A stretch of 29,576 nt of DNA from a virus, in IMG/VR virus record IMGVR_UViG_3300047362_000678, positions 1-29,576 of that record. The stretch is one strand, 5' to 3'. The position numbers were made by a program, and so were the translations under genes. This document shows, piece by piece, positions 14,382-21,180 of the stretch. A model generated the notes under the pieces. That model saw only the letters and a program-made list of their open reading frames with translations. It searched no databases and was not told where the DNA came from. Numbering within the stretch: position 1 is the stretch's first letter; each line of letters starts with the position of its first letter.

Positions 14382-16841
14382 ATGGCAAATCTTGTTTCAC
14401 CTGGCGTACAGGTTTCAGTAACAGACGAGTCAGTTTATGGCCCAGCGGGTGCTGGTACTGTTCCTATGTTGTTTATTGCAACAGGAGAGAACAAGACAGA
14501 CCCAACTGGTACAGAAACTGATGGTATTGCAAAATATACCAAATCAGCCAATTCTGGACAACCAGTGCTAGTTACATCACAGAGAGAACTTACCCAATAC
14601 TTTGGTAATGTTGATTTCCGTCAAGTAAGTGGTACAGTCCAACAAGGCGATGAGACAAACGAATATGGTCTATTAGCAGCCTACTCATTTTTAGGTCAAG
14701 CAGCGGCGGCATATATTGTTCGTGCAGATATTAACCTAACAGGCCTAAGACCAGCGACAGCAGAACCAACAGGTCCTGCATCAAATAATACATATTGGTT
14801 AAACCCAACAGGTAGTACTTTTGGTATTCACGAGTATACTGCTTCAGGTGCTTGGGAATTACAAACACCAACAGTAGAAGTAGTATCAACAGCGGGTTCA
14901 GCAACAGCGTCAGCATCGAATGCTGGTGATTACTTAGTTGAAATCATTAGTGATGCAAATGCTACACAAATAAAATATTATCAAGCATCTGGCGGTAACT
15001 GGGTTGCATTAGATAGTGGTTTTGGAACAGACGTAGATTTTGATCCTCACTATACTCAACCAGGAAGCCCAACAACTGGTGATGTTTGGATTAAAACAAC
15101 AACACCTGGTAACGGTGTTAATTTAGACATTAGTCTATACACAACTGCTAGTGGATCTTTTATTTCACAAGCAGGTAGATGGGCAAACGAAGCCGCAAAT
15201 ATCCCAACGGGTATTGCAGGCGACTATAACCAAGACGGTTCAGCAGGTGCTGCTGCTCCACTAAGTGAAGGTCAAATTTGGTACAGTATTGATGATGCAA
15301 ATGGTTTAATTGAAATCAAGCGTTATGATAGTGCAAATACACAATTTGATGATATTTCAACTAGTGCAAGTGTAGCAACAGGTGGTTATGTAATGAATGC
15401 AAGTTTAACACAACCAACCGGTGCACCTACAAATGGAACATATTGGTATGATCCAGATGTAAACGATCTAGATATTTTTGAATGTGCTATTGATAGCGGT
15501 GTTCAAAAATGGTTAAAAGTATCAGACGTACAATACACAACTACTGCTCCAACAACAGACAGTGGTGGTAACCCACTATCAGCAGGTGACTATTGGGTAG
15601 ACACTGACGATGCTGGTTATCCGGCAATTTATAGACATAACGGTAGTACATGGGTCAAAAAGGACAACAGTGACCAAACAACCCCTAATGGCGTCGTATT
15701 TGGCGACATTATTGATACGGTAACTGCTCCAGCAGCGTATGTTGCTTCTGGTAATGTTCTACTAGGTGGTCCTAATCCACTAATTTACCCAACAGGTACA
15801 ACAGCCGTTAATATGTGTCGTAGTGCTGGTGGTGTTCGTAAATATGACAGTTCACTAGCAACTGCATGGAAATGGCGTAATGCAGCAGGCAACCAAGCAG
15901 ATGGCAGTGGTTCTTTTGGTAGAAAAGCACAAAGAAAGGCTGTTGTTGAAGGCATGCAGGCAAGTGCTTCAAGCTCAAAACTTCGTGAAGAAACAATTAA
16001 CTTCCGTTTAATTGCATCTCCAGGTTATCCTGAGATGATGGATGAAATGGTTACACTAAACAGTGACAGAAATGAAACTGCATTTGTAATTGTTGATACA
16101 CCATTCCGTATTAATGCTACAGAAGCAGTAAGTTGGGTTCAGGGCACAAATGCTACTGAAAACGGCGAATCAGGTCTTGTAACACAAAATACATATGCAG
16201 CAGCATATTATCCAAGTTGTTTAACTACAGATCCTGTAAGCGGTAAGAGCGTTGTTGCTCCTGCTTCACATACAGTACTGTATACATATGCTTATAGTGA
16301 TAATGTAAGTTATCAGTGGTTTGCTCCAGCAGGTCTAACACGTGGTGTTGTACAAAACGCTACTAATGTTGGTTACCTAAATAGTGAAAACGAGTTTGTT
16401 GCTCTATCACTAACACAGGGCGACAGAGATGCAATGTATGAAAACAAACTAAATCCAATTGCACGTTTCCCAAGTGAAGGTATTATTGTGTTTGGTCAGA
16501 AGACACTGGCGGCAGGCGCAAGTGCTCTAGATCGTGTAAATGTTGCACGTCTAACAGCATACTTGAGAGAGCGTTTTGCAGTTATTGGCAGACCTTACTT
16601 GTTTGAGCCAAATGACTTAACTACAAGAGGTAATGCTAAGGCAACGTTTGATGGATTCTTGGCTAATATTTTAGCACAACGTGGTGTATATGATTTTGCT
16701 GTTGTTTGTGATTCAACAAACAACACACCAGCAAGAATTGATGCAAATGAATTATACATTGATGTTGCTATTGAGCCGACTAAGGCTGCAGAATTTATTT
16801 ACATTCCAATTCGTATTGTTAACACAGGCGAATTAAGTTAA
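14382..16841 (+). CDS. gp18: Tail sheath protein gp18 with inserted repeat domain
   Basis: An 819-residue sheath protein. The N-terminal 'LVSPGVQVSVTDESVY' and 'AYSFLGQAAAAYIVRADI' (residues ~105-122) are typical of myophage sheaths. The C-terminal half (VFGQKTLAAGASALDRVNVARLTAYLRERFAVIGRPYLFEPND ... FIYIPIRIVNTGELS) is the conserved contractile core. T4 gp18 is 659 residues. The extra length lies at residues ~125-430 and comprises six degenerate units of the form 'G-x-Y-W-x-D ... I-x-x-Y-x-x-x-x-W'. This outward domain is probably displayed on the tail surface. The gene has its own late promoter, 5' leader hairpin, strong ribosome site and terminator, as expected for an abundant virion protein. 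Confidence 0.93.
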   Translation: MANLVSPGVQVSVTDESVYGPAGAGTVPMLFIATGENKTDPTGTETDGIAKYTKSANSGQPVLVTSQRELTQYFGNVDFRQVSGTVQQGDETNEYGLLAAYSFLGQAAAAYIVRADINLTGLRPATAEPTGPASNNTYWLNPTGSTFGIHEYTASGAWELQTPTVEVVSTAGSATASASNAGDYLVEIISDANATQIKYYQASGGNWVALDSGFGTDVDFDPHYTQPGSPTTGDVWIKTTTPGNGVNLDISLYTTASGSFISQAGRWANEAANIPTGIAGDYNQDGSAGAAAPLSEGQIWYSIDDANGLIEIKRYDSANTQFDDISTSASVATGGYVMNASLTQPTGAPTNGTYWYDPDVNDLDIFECAIDSGVQKWLKVSDVQYTTTAPTTDSGGNPLSAGDYWVDTDDAGYPAIYRHNGSTWVKKDNSDQTTPNGVVFGDIIDTVTAPAAYVASGNVLLGGPNPLIYPTGTTAVNMCRSAGGVRKYDSSLATAWKWRNAAGNQADGSGSFGRKAQRKAVVEGMQASASSSKLREETINFRLIASPGYPEMMDEMVTLNSDRNETAFVIVDTPFRINATEAVSWVQGTNATENGESGLVTQNTYAAAYYPSCLTTDPVSGKSVVAPASHTVLYTYAYSDNVSYQWFAPAGLTRGVVQNATNVGYLNSENEFVALSLTQGDRDAMYENKLNPIARFPSEGIIVFGQKTLAAGASALDRVNVARLTAYLRERFAVIGRPYLFEPNDLTTRGNAKATFDGFLANILAQRGVYDFAVVCDSTNNTPARIDANELYIDVAIEPTKAAEFIYIPIRIVNTGELS
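14755..15665 (+). repeat. Six degenerate 'G-x-Y-W ... Y ... W' repeats within gp18
   Basis: Units with cores NTYWLNPTG, GDYLVEIIS, GDVWIKTTT, GQIWYSIDD, GTYWYDPDV and GDYWVDTDD are each followed after ~10-18 residues by an I/L-x-x-Y-type strand and a final G-x-W-type aromatic. They are spaced about 40-60 residues apart. Related single or double copies close gp14 and gp15. Confidence 0.75.
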
Positions 16842-16858
16842 TAGATAACACAAACAAT

Positions 16859-16891
16859 AAAAGCGGGTGTTTTTAGACACCCGCTTTTTTT
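16859..16891 (+). terminator. Strong intrinsic terminator after gp18
   Basis: Bases 16859-16870 pair with 16877-16888 (12 bp, GC-rich centre GCGGGTGT/ACACCCGC), 6-base loop, and T-run 16885-16891. The A-rich 5' flank also pairs with the T-run. Confidence 0.93.
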
Positions 16892-16901
16892 ATGAGTTTT
16901 G

Positions 16902-16909
16902 CATAAATA
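16902..16909 (+). promoter_or_regulatory. Late promoter-like box 1 before tail tube (CATAAATA)
   Basis: CATAAATACTACTAGCAAAG lies just after the gp18 terminator and exactly 50 bases upstream of a second similar box. Confidence 0.65.
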
Positions 16910-16951
16910 CTACTAGCAAAGATAAAGAATCATTTTTTGCTGACGTATTTT

Positions 16952-16959
16952 AATAAATA
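16952..16959 (+). promoter_or_regulatory. Late promoter-like box 2 before tail tube (AATAAATA)
   Basis: AATAAATACAAGTAGCAG resembles box 1 in its trailing C and TAGCA. It lies 34 bases before the gp19 ATG. A 'TTTAATAAGGAGA' ribosome-site block (from 16973) is shared with the gp18 leader. Confidence 0.55.
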
Positions 16960-16993
16960 CAAGTAGCAGAAATTTTAATAAGGAGATAACAAA

Positions 16994-17638
16994 ATGGCTG
17001 TAATTACAAATTTCGGTGTCCCTACAACTAGCGGCAATGGTGACGGCGCTACATTAATGCCGAAACTACAATATCGTTTCCGTGTTACATTTGAAGGCTT
17101 AGGTGGTATTAACGAAGGACCACTAGTAACTCGTAACGTTATTAGCGTTTCACGTCCAACTATTGACCACGAAGATGTAACTATTGACACCTATAACTCA
17201 AAGATTCGTCTAGCAGGTAAACATACTTGGCAGGACATCACATTAACATTAAGAGATGACATTGATAGTAATGTTATTAAAGCTCTTGATACACAATTAA
17301 GTAATCAGGTAAACCACTTAACACAAACATCTGCAAAGTCTGGTGCAGAGTACAAGTTTAAAATGTACATTGAAACATTAGACGGCAGTAGTGCTATTGA
17401 CGGCGAAGGCGTACTAGATAGATGGGAACTAGTAGGTTGTTTCTTACCAAACGTAGCATATGGAGATGTTAACTACGGTTCATCTGAGATGATTAATATC
17501 ACAGCAACAATTCGCTTTGATAATGCATCGCATGAAATTAAGAGTGGCACCAATCAAACAACCGATACACTTTCAGCAGGAACAGTGAACGTCGGAGGAC
17601 AACAATCAATTAGTACTACTGACGGCACAACTGGCTAA
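16994..17638 (+). CDS. gp19: Tail tube protein gp19
   Basis: A 214-residue protein. Tail tube signs are 'PKLQYRFRVTFEGLGG' (residues 23-38), 'RNVISVSRPTIDHEDVTIDTYNSKIRLAGKHTWQDITLTLRDD' (47-89), and 'WELVGCFLPNVAYGDVNYGSSEMINITATIRFDNA' (142-176). These are the T4 gp19 beta-barrel strands that polymerise to form the inner tube. Residues ~178-214 are a Ser/Thr/Gly-rich tail of low complexity, not expected in the compact T4 protein (163 residues); it could be lumenal or flexible. It is located directly after gp18, the usual T4-like order, with two late-type boxes upstream. Confidence 0.92.
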   Translation: MAVITNFGVPTTSGNGDGATLMPKLQYRFRVTFEGLGGINEGPLVTRNVISVSRPTIDHEDVTIDTYNSKIRLAGKHTWQDITLTLRDDIDSNVIKALDTQLSNQVNHLTQTSAKSGAEYKFKMYIETLDGSSAIDGEGVLDRWELVGCFLPNVAYGDVNYGSSEMINITATIRFDNASHEIKSGTNQTTDTLSAGTVNVGGQQSISTTDGTTG

Positions 17639-17650
17639 TAGGTAGTTAAA

Positions 17651-18340
17651 ATGGGTAGTTACTTAGGCGATTTAGCAACAGATGTTTATGGTATAACCAG
17701 TGCTAATTCTACAATACAGCCATTGACGCCTAGGATGCGATTCAATTTTACGGCAATATTAAACTTCACCGACGCTAATGGCGTTGGTGGAGGTTTAGTT
17801 ATGAAACGTATACAGTCAGTTTCGATGCCGGGTACACAAAAACGCCAACAGGTAGTAAATCAATATAATAAAAAACGTATAATACATACTGGTGTAGATT
17901 ATTCTCCAGTATCATTAGTTGCCTATGATGATAGATCAGGGCAGATAGAATCATTAATTAAGTCATATAACAAATACTATTTTCATAATGTATCTAACTT
18001 GGATGTACCTTCAGATGTAGATATATATGCTGATGATATTATTTCAGATACATTTTCAGGAACAAGAGGCTCTTCAGAAGCAGGTTTTAAACTAAGAAGT
18101 AATAGAAACTTTTTAAAGTCACTGGTTATTATGCGTAAAAATAGTGCAGAAGACGCCAACCTAATAATATTAAAGAACCCTTTTATATCCTCAATTGAGG
18201 GCGATACCTTAAATTATGGCGATAGTAATCCAGTACAGTACACATTTAACTTTGCATATGAAGGTTTTGAAATTCTAACAGGATCTCCCGCAGAGGACCA
18301 ATTCCAACAAGCCATTTCAGTACTTGATGAGCAGGTATAA
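17651..18340 (+). CDS. Second tail-tube-like protein
   Basis: A 229-residue protein whose layout follows gp19: 'LTPRMRFNFTAILNFTD' replaces PKLQYRFRVTF, 'KRIQSVSMPGTQKRQQVVNQYNKKRIIHTGVDYSPVSLVAYDD' replaces the RNVISVSRP ... LRDD segment, and 'ISSIEGDTLNYGDSNPVQYTFNFAYEGF' replaces the C-terminal GDVNYGSSEMINITATIRF. Divergence is high. In T4, gp48 and gp54 are tube-fold baseplate proteins that start tube polymerisation, and other myophages have tube-initiator paralogues. A tube initiator, tube cap or baseplate hub junction role is therefore plausible but inferred. It begins 12 bases after gp19, so it probably shares its transcript, at a lower translation level (poor ribosome site, GTAGTTAAA). 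Confidence 0.75.
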   Translation: MGSYLGDLATDVYGITSANSTIQPLTPRMRFNFTAILNFTDANGVGGGLVMKRIQSVSMPGTQKRQQVVNQYNKKRIIHTGVDYSPVSLVAYDDRSGQIESLIKSYNKYYFHNVSNLDVPSDVDIYADDIISDTFSGTRGSSEAGFKLRSNRNFLKSLVIMRKNSAEDANLIILKNPFISSIEGDTLNYGDSNPVQYTFNFAYEGFEILTGSPAEDQFQQAISVLDEQV

Positions 18341-18358
18341 TTTTAACTAAATATTATT

Positions 18359-18808
18359 ATGGCAAAGTTTAATCAAGGATTATACACATTAAGCAATCCT
18401 TCTAAGTATATTGGTAAAAGAACACCTAAATATCGTAGTGGTTGGGAATTAGCAGTATTTAGGATGTGTGATCATCATAACAGTGTGATTGCTTGGGGTA
18501 GCGAAACACATCGTATCCCATATCGTAATCCACTAACTGGAAAAAACACAACGTATGTTCCCGATTTATTAATGGTTTATCAGGATAACTCTGGCAAACA
18601 ACATGCAGAAATAGTTGAGATTAAACCTAGTGGACAAACATTAGGAGAAGCACGTGGAGCTCAAAATAAAGCGGCCGCCGTTGTTAATCAAGCAAAGTGG
18701 GAAGCGGCTAGAGCATGGTGTAAAGCACAAGGACTTGGATTTAGAGTCATTACAGAAAATGAAATTTTTAACAAACCACAGAACTCTAAGAGGAAGAAGC
18801 GAAAATGA
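18359..18808 (+). CDS. gp4: Head completion nuclease-like protein gp4
   Basis: A 149-residue protein aligning well with T4 gp4 (head completion): 'NPSKYIGKRTPKYRSGWELAVF' (13-34), 'VIAWGSETHRIPY' (43-55), 'YVPDLLMVY' (66-74), 'EIVEIKPSG' (84-92), 'AQNKAAAVVNQAKWEAARAWCKAQGLGFRVITENEI'. E30, D69, E87 and K89 form the PD-(D/E)xK-type catalytic set seen in TnsA/MvaI-like nucleases, so nuclease activity at the portal end is plausible. The C-terminus is a Lys/Arg tail (KRKKRK). The ribosome site is very weak (ATTATTATG). Its last 4 bases overlap the gp16 start (ATGA). Confidence 0.9.
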   Translation: MAKFNQGLYTLSNPSKYIGKRTPKYRSGWELAVFRMCDHHNSVIAWGSETHRIPYRNPLTGKNTTYVPDLLMVYQDNSGKQHAEIVEIKPSGQTLGEARGAQNKAAAVVNQAKWEAARAWCKAQGLGFRVITENEIFNKPQNSKRKKRK

Positions 18809-19335
18809 CAAGAAAACTTGAAGAAGAATTTGGATTACCGCCCATAGAAGATGTACAACTTCCAGGTGAAGATTTACCGCTACACAATCCAGTAGATACA
18901 CAGAACGAAATAACAGTTACTAGACAAACCATGGAGGTAACAGAACGTGTTGATAGTGCGTTACCTATTGTGCAAGGTTTAGAACAATTGGATAGAGAAA
19001 TGGACCAATATGCTGACAAAGCAATGGCTACTTTTGATGAGTTGTGTGATTTAGGAAAAAATGTAGAAGATAGACATGCGGCCCCGATATTCGATAGTGC
19101 TAGTAAAATGTTAACAGCCGCTCTTCAAGCAAAGCAAGCGAAGTTAGATAAAAAATTAAAAATGATAGAACTACAAATGCGTAAAGCAAAATTAGATTTA
19201 GATACTAGAAAAACAGATGCAGCATTAGAAGATAAAGAAGAAGGCAGACCAGAAGAGATTGATGGAAGATTTGTTGGAGATAGAAGCTCAATGTTGGAAG
19301 AAATCATGAAAAATTTGCAACCAAACGATAAATAA
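18805..19335 (+). CDS. gp16: Terminase small subunit gp16
   Basis: A 176-residue helical protein. The N-terminal ~45 residues are acidic and Pro-containing, followed by a long helical region (residues ~60-145) with 'YADKAMATFDELCDLGKNVEDRHAAPIFDSASKMLTAALQAKQAKLDKKLKMIELQMRKAKL', the T4 gp16-type central coiled-coil oligomerisation domain, and a C-terminal 'SSMLEEIMKNL' segment. gp16 forms rings that regulate gp17 packaging. Unlike T4, where genes 16 and 17 adjoin, here four genes and about 3 kb separate it from gp17. It is translationally coupled to gp4 by an ATGA overlap and has an AAGAGG site in the gp4 tail codons. Confidence 0.85.
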   Translation: MTRKLEEEFGLPPIEDVQLPGEDLPLHNPVDTQNEITVTRQTMEVTERVDSALPIVQGLEQLDREMDQYADKAMATFDELCDLGKNVEDRHAAPIFDSASKMLTAALQAKQAKLDKKLKMIELQMRKAKLDLDTRKTDAALEDKEEGRPEEIDGRFVGDRSSMLEEIMKNLQPNDK

Positions 19336-19355
19336 TAATAGCGGAGAATATTAAA

Positions 19356-19862
19356 ATGAAATCGTTTAAAAATTATTTACAAGAGTCAAAACAATCCTAC
19401 AAGTATAGGATTAAGTTTGCTAATCCCGTATCTGATGAAGATATGGACAGAATTGAAAAACATCTATTAAAATATGATGTTAAAACAGTGAGTGCACCAA
19501 AGAAATTAATGTTGCAAAGTACTCCATATGACTTTCCTACTTTAAAAGGGTACGAAGTACATGTTGTTGAGTTTACAACAGAGCGTCCTGCAAGTGCATA
19601 CCAAATACAAGAAGAAATTAAAAATCTAACTGGTATTAGTGATGGATATATGAAAGTCCGTGCAGAACATGAACCACTAGAACATGAACAACAAGACGAA
19701 TTCGCTGCAAAAGCAAACGAAACGATTACATTACTCGCTGATGAAGATTATAGTGAGGCAGATAAAATAAACTCAGAAGATTATTATGGTGACAAGTACA
19801 ACACCAAGTTTGTACAGGAACTGCTCGCTCTGCGTAAAAATAAGGAAAAAGATAATGGCTGA
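19356..19862 (+). CDS. Unknown protein with MKSFKNYLQES N-terminus (possible head/core protein)
   Basis: A 168-residue protein. The first 12 residues (MKSFKNYLQESK) match a short N-terminal peptide that I recall in several T4-like head-associated and marine phage proteins, reminiscent of a capsid-targeting sequence. The body (YKYRIKFANPVSDEDMDRIEKHLLKYDVKTV ... GYEVHVVEFTTERPASAYQIQEEI) has a beta-alpha-beta pattern suggesting a ferredoxin-like fold. The C-terminal half is acidic. The ribosome site is CGGAG. Its last 8 bases overlap the next gene. Location amid gp4, gp16 and the next acidic gene supports head or packaging, but the function is unassigned. Confidence 0.7.
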   Translation: MKSFKNYLQESKQSYKYRIKFANPVSDEDMDRIEKHLLKYDVKTVSAPKKLMLQSTPYDFPTLKGYEVHVVEFTTERPASAYQIQEEIKNLTGISDGYMKVRAEHEPLEHEQQDEFAAKANETITLLADEDYSEADKINSEDYYGDKYNTKFVQELLALRKNKEKDNG

Positions 19863-21123
19863 TAGAGAATTAAAAACTATGTTTCACCAAGCATCTAATA
19901 AATCCACGCCAGTAAGCGAAGGCACAGAAATGGGCGAGATTGGCAACGTACAGATTGACCAATATGCGGGCAGAGATGGTGTTATGGTACAACTTACACC
20001 TGTTAATGGTGAAAGACATGTTCAAATGACTAAAGAAGAAGCATTAAAGATAGCCGAAAGGTTAAAGAAATGGGCAAGCAGTGATGAAATTGCACGTCCA
20101 GGAGACTACGCTGATGAATCAATAGAAGAAGATCATTACGATTATGGTCCTATTGTAGACGCGATTATGAATCTAGCAGACCGTGAAGATGAGCAATGGG
20201 CTGACGATCCAGATATGGACGGCGGCGACCGTGACTACTTCATGATGGTTGCAAAAGGTATTGATAGTGGTGATTGGGAAGAAGCAAGAATGAATATTTT
20301 GGACGGAGATACTTCTCCAAAAGAAGAAGTTTTAGAACTTATTGCTAGTATGTCCCCAGAATTGCTAAAGCATATTTTCCCAAGAGATGCAGAAAAAGAA
20401 ATGTATTTTGCAACAATGAGAGAGAAAAAACAGAAGGAGACTCAAATGGAAACTGAACTAGAAAGAATTCTCAATCTAGCAGGGGTGGTTAAGGAGGCTC
20501 CTGAAGAGGTTGAAGAAACGAAAGAAGAAAAACTAGAAGAAGCAAAGTGTGGTTGCTGTAATAATGAACCATGTGACTGCGCCGATGATTGTAGTTGTAA
20601 AGAATCAGTCAACGAAGCAAAAGTTGACGAAGACGATGTAGAAGAAGGTAGCATCAAGTATATGCATAGCATGAAAAAAGATGGTAAGTCTGATGAAGAA
20701 ATTGGCAAAGAACTAAGTATGTCTGCTGATGAAGTTAAAAAAGCAATGAAAAAGACTGAATCTGAAGAATCAACAGAAACACCACTTGAGGAAGAAGAAG
20801 AGTTAGAAGAAATAGATGTAGTAGAAGAAAGTCCAACAATGGATACTACACAACTTATTCACTTACTTAAACTTTCTGGTGTTAGTGAAGAAAAGATTAC
20901 AGACAAGTTACAGGCACTTGAAGAAGCATGGGCTAATACTCCTGAGGGCGTAGGTGAAACAGAACCAACTGCACACGCAGGTGAAGATAATATGGATTTC
21001 GCACAAATGGTTAACCTAAGTCTAAAGCGTTACTTAGACGCACAGGATATGAAAGTAAGTGTTACTGAAAGTCACACTGTAGAGGGCATGAAACAAAAGT
21101 ATGCCGATAAAAAAGCAAAATAA
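19855..21123 (+). CDS. Acidic two-part protein with a 7-Cys cluster (possible scaffold/core component)
   Basis: I prefer the ATG at 19855 (422 residues, AAGGA site at 842-846 of that kilobase) over an upstream in-frame ATG at 19786, which has no ribosome site and lies deep in the previous gene. Part 1 (1-197) contains 'EIGNVQIDQYAGRDGVMVQLTP ... ALKIAERLKKW' and acidic stretches. Part 2 begins METELERILNLAGVV at M198 and has its own strong internal ribosome site. It holds 'CGCCNNEPCDCADDCSC' (C232-C248, seven Cys in 17 residues), a helix-turn-helix-like 'KSDEEIGKELSMSADEVKKAM' and a Glu-rich segment. The many acidic residues resemble phage prohead core proteins. The Cys cluster could bind Zn or Fe-S or form disulfides. 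Function is not assigned; a strong terminator follows. Confidence 0.75.
   Translation: MADRELKTMFHQASNKSTPVSEGTEMGEIGNVQIDQYAGRDGVMVQLTPVNGERHVQMTKEEALKIAERLKKWASSDEIARPGDYADESIEEDHYDYGPIVDAIMNLADREDEQWADDPDMDGGDRDYFMMVAKGIDSGDWEEARMNILDGDTSPKEEVLELIASMSPELLKHIFPRDAEKEMYFATMREKKQKETQMETELERILNLAGVVKEAPEEVEETKEEKLEEAKCGCCNNEPCDCADDCSCKESVNEAKVDEDDVEEGSIKYMHSMKKDGKSDEEIGKELSMSADEVKKAMKKTESEESTETPLEEEEELEEIDVVEESPTMDTTQLIHLLKLSGVSEEKITDKLQALEEAWANTPEGVGETEPTAHAGEDNMDFAQMVNLSLKRYLDAQDMKVSVTESHTVEGMKQKYADKKAK
20434..20448 (+). promoter_or_regulatory. Internal ribosome binding site and in-frame start inside the Cys-cluster gene
   Basis: AAGGAG at 20434-20439 is followed after 6 bases by ATG at 20446-20448, in frame. 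The block AAGGAGACTCAAATG is nearly the same as the tail sheath start block (AAGGAGACTCCAACATG). It would give a separate ~225-residue product, METELERILNLAGVV onward, containing the whole Cys cluster. Confidence 0.6.
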
Positions 21124-21131
21124 TTAATATT

Positions 21132-21160
21132 AACCCGTTACTATAATGGTAACGGGTTTT
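21132..21160 (+). terminator. Terminator after the Cys-cluster gene
   Basis: Bases 21132-21141 pair with 21149-21158 (10 bp: AACCCGTTAC / GTAACGGGTT), 7-base loop, with a short T-run 21157-21160. It separates the gp18-gp16 morphogenesis transcripts from the gp17 unit. Confidence 0.8.
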
Positions 21161-21167
21161 CTACCTA

Positions 21168-21175
21168 TATAAATA
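21168..21175 (+). promoter_or_regulatory. Late promoter box (TATAAATA) 5 bases from the next ATG
   Basis: An exact TATAAATA ends at 21175 and the ATG is at 21181. With T4 late promoter geometry (box ending near -6) the transcript would start at or next to the ATG, giving a leaderless or near-leaderless mRNA. It is the only good promoter between the upstream terminator and gp17. Confidence 0.8.
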
Positions 21176-21180
21176 GAAGT

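Noticed and set aside
19786-19857. Upstream in-frame ATG that would add 23 residues to the Cys-cluster protein
   Set aside because: No ribosome site, position deep in the preceding gene, and the added peptide (MVTSTTPSLYRNCSLCVKIRKKI) looks like an out-of-frame reading; the ATG at 19855 has AAGGA.
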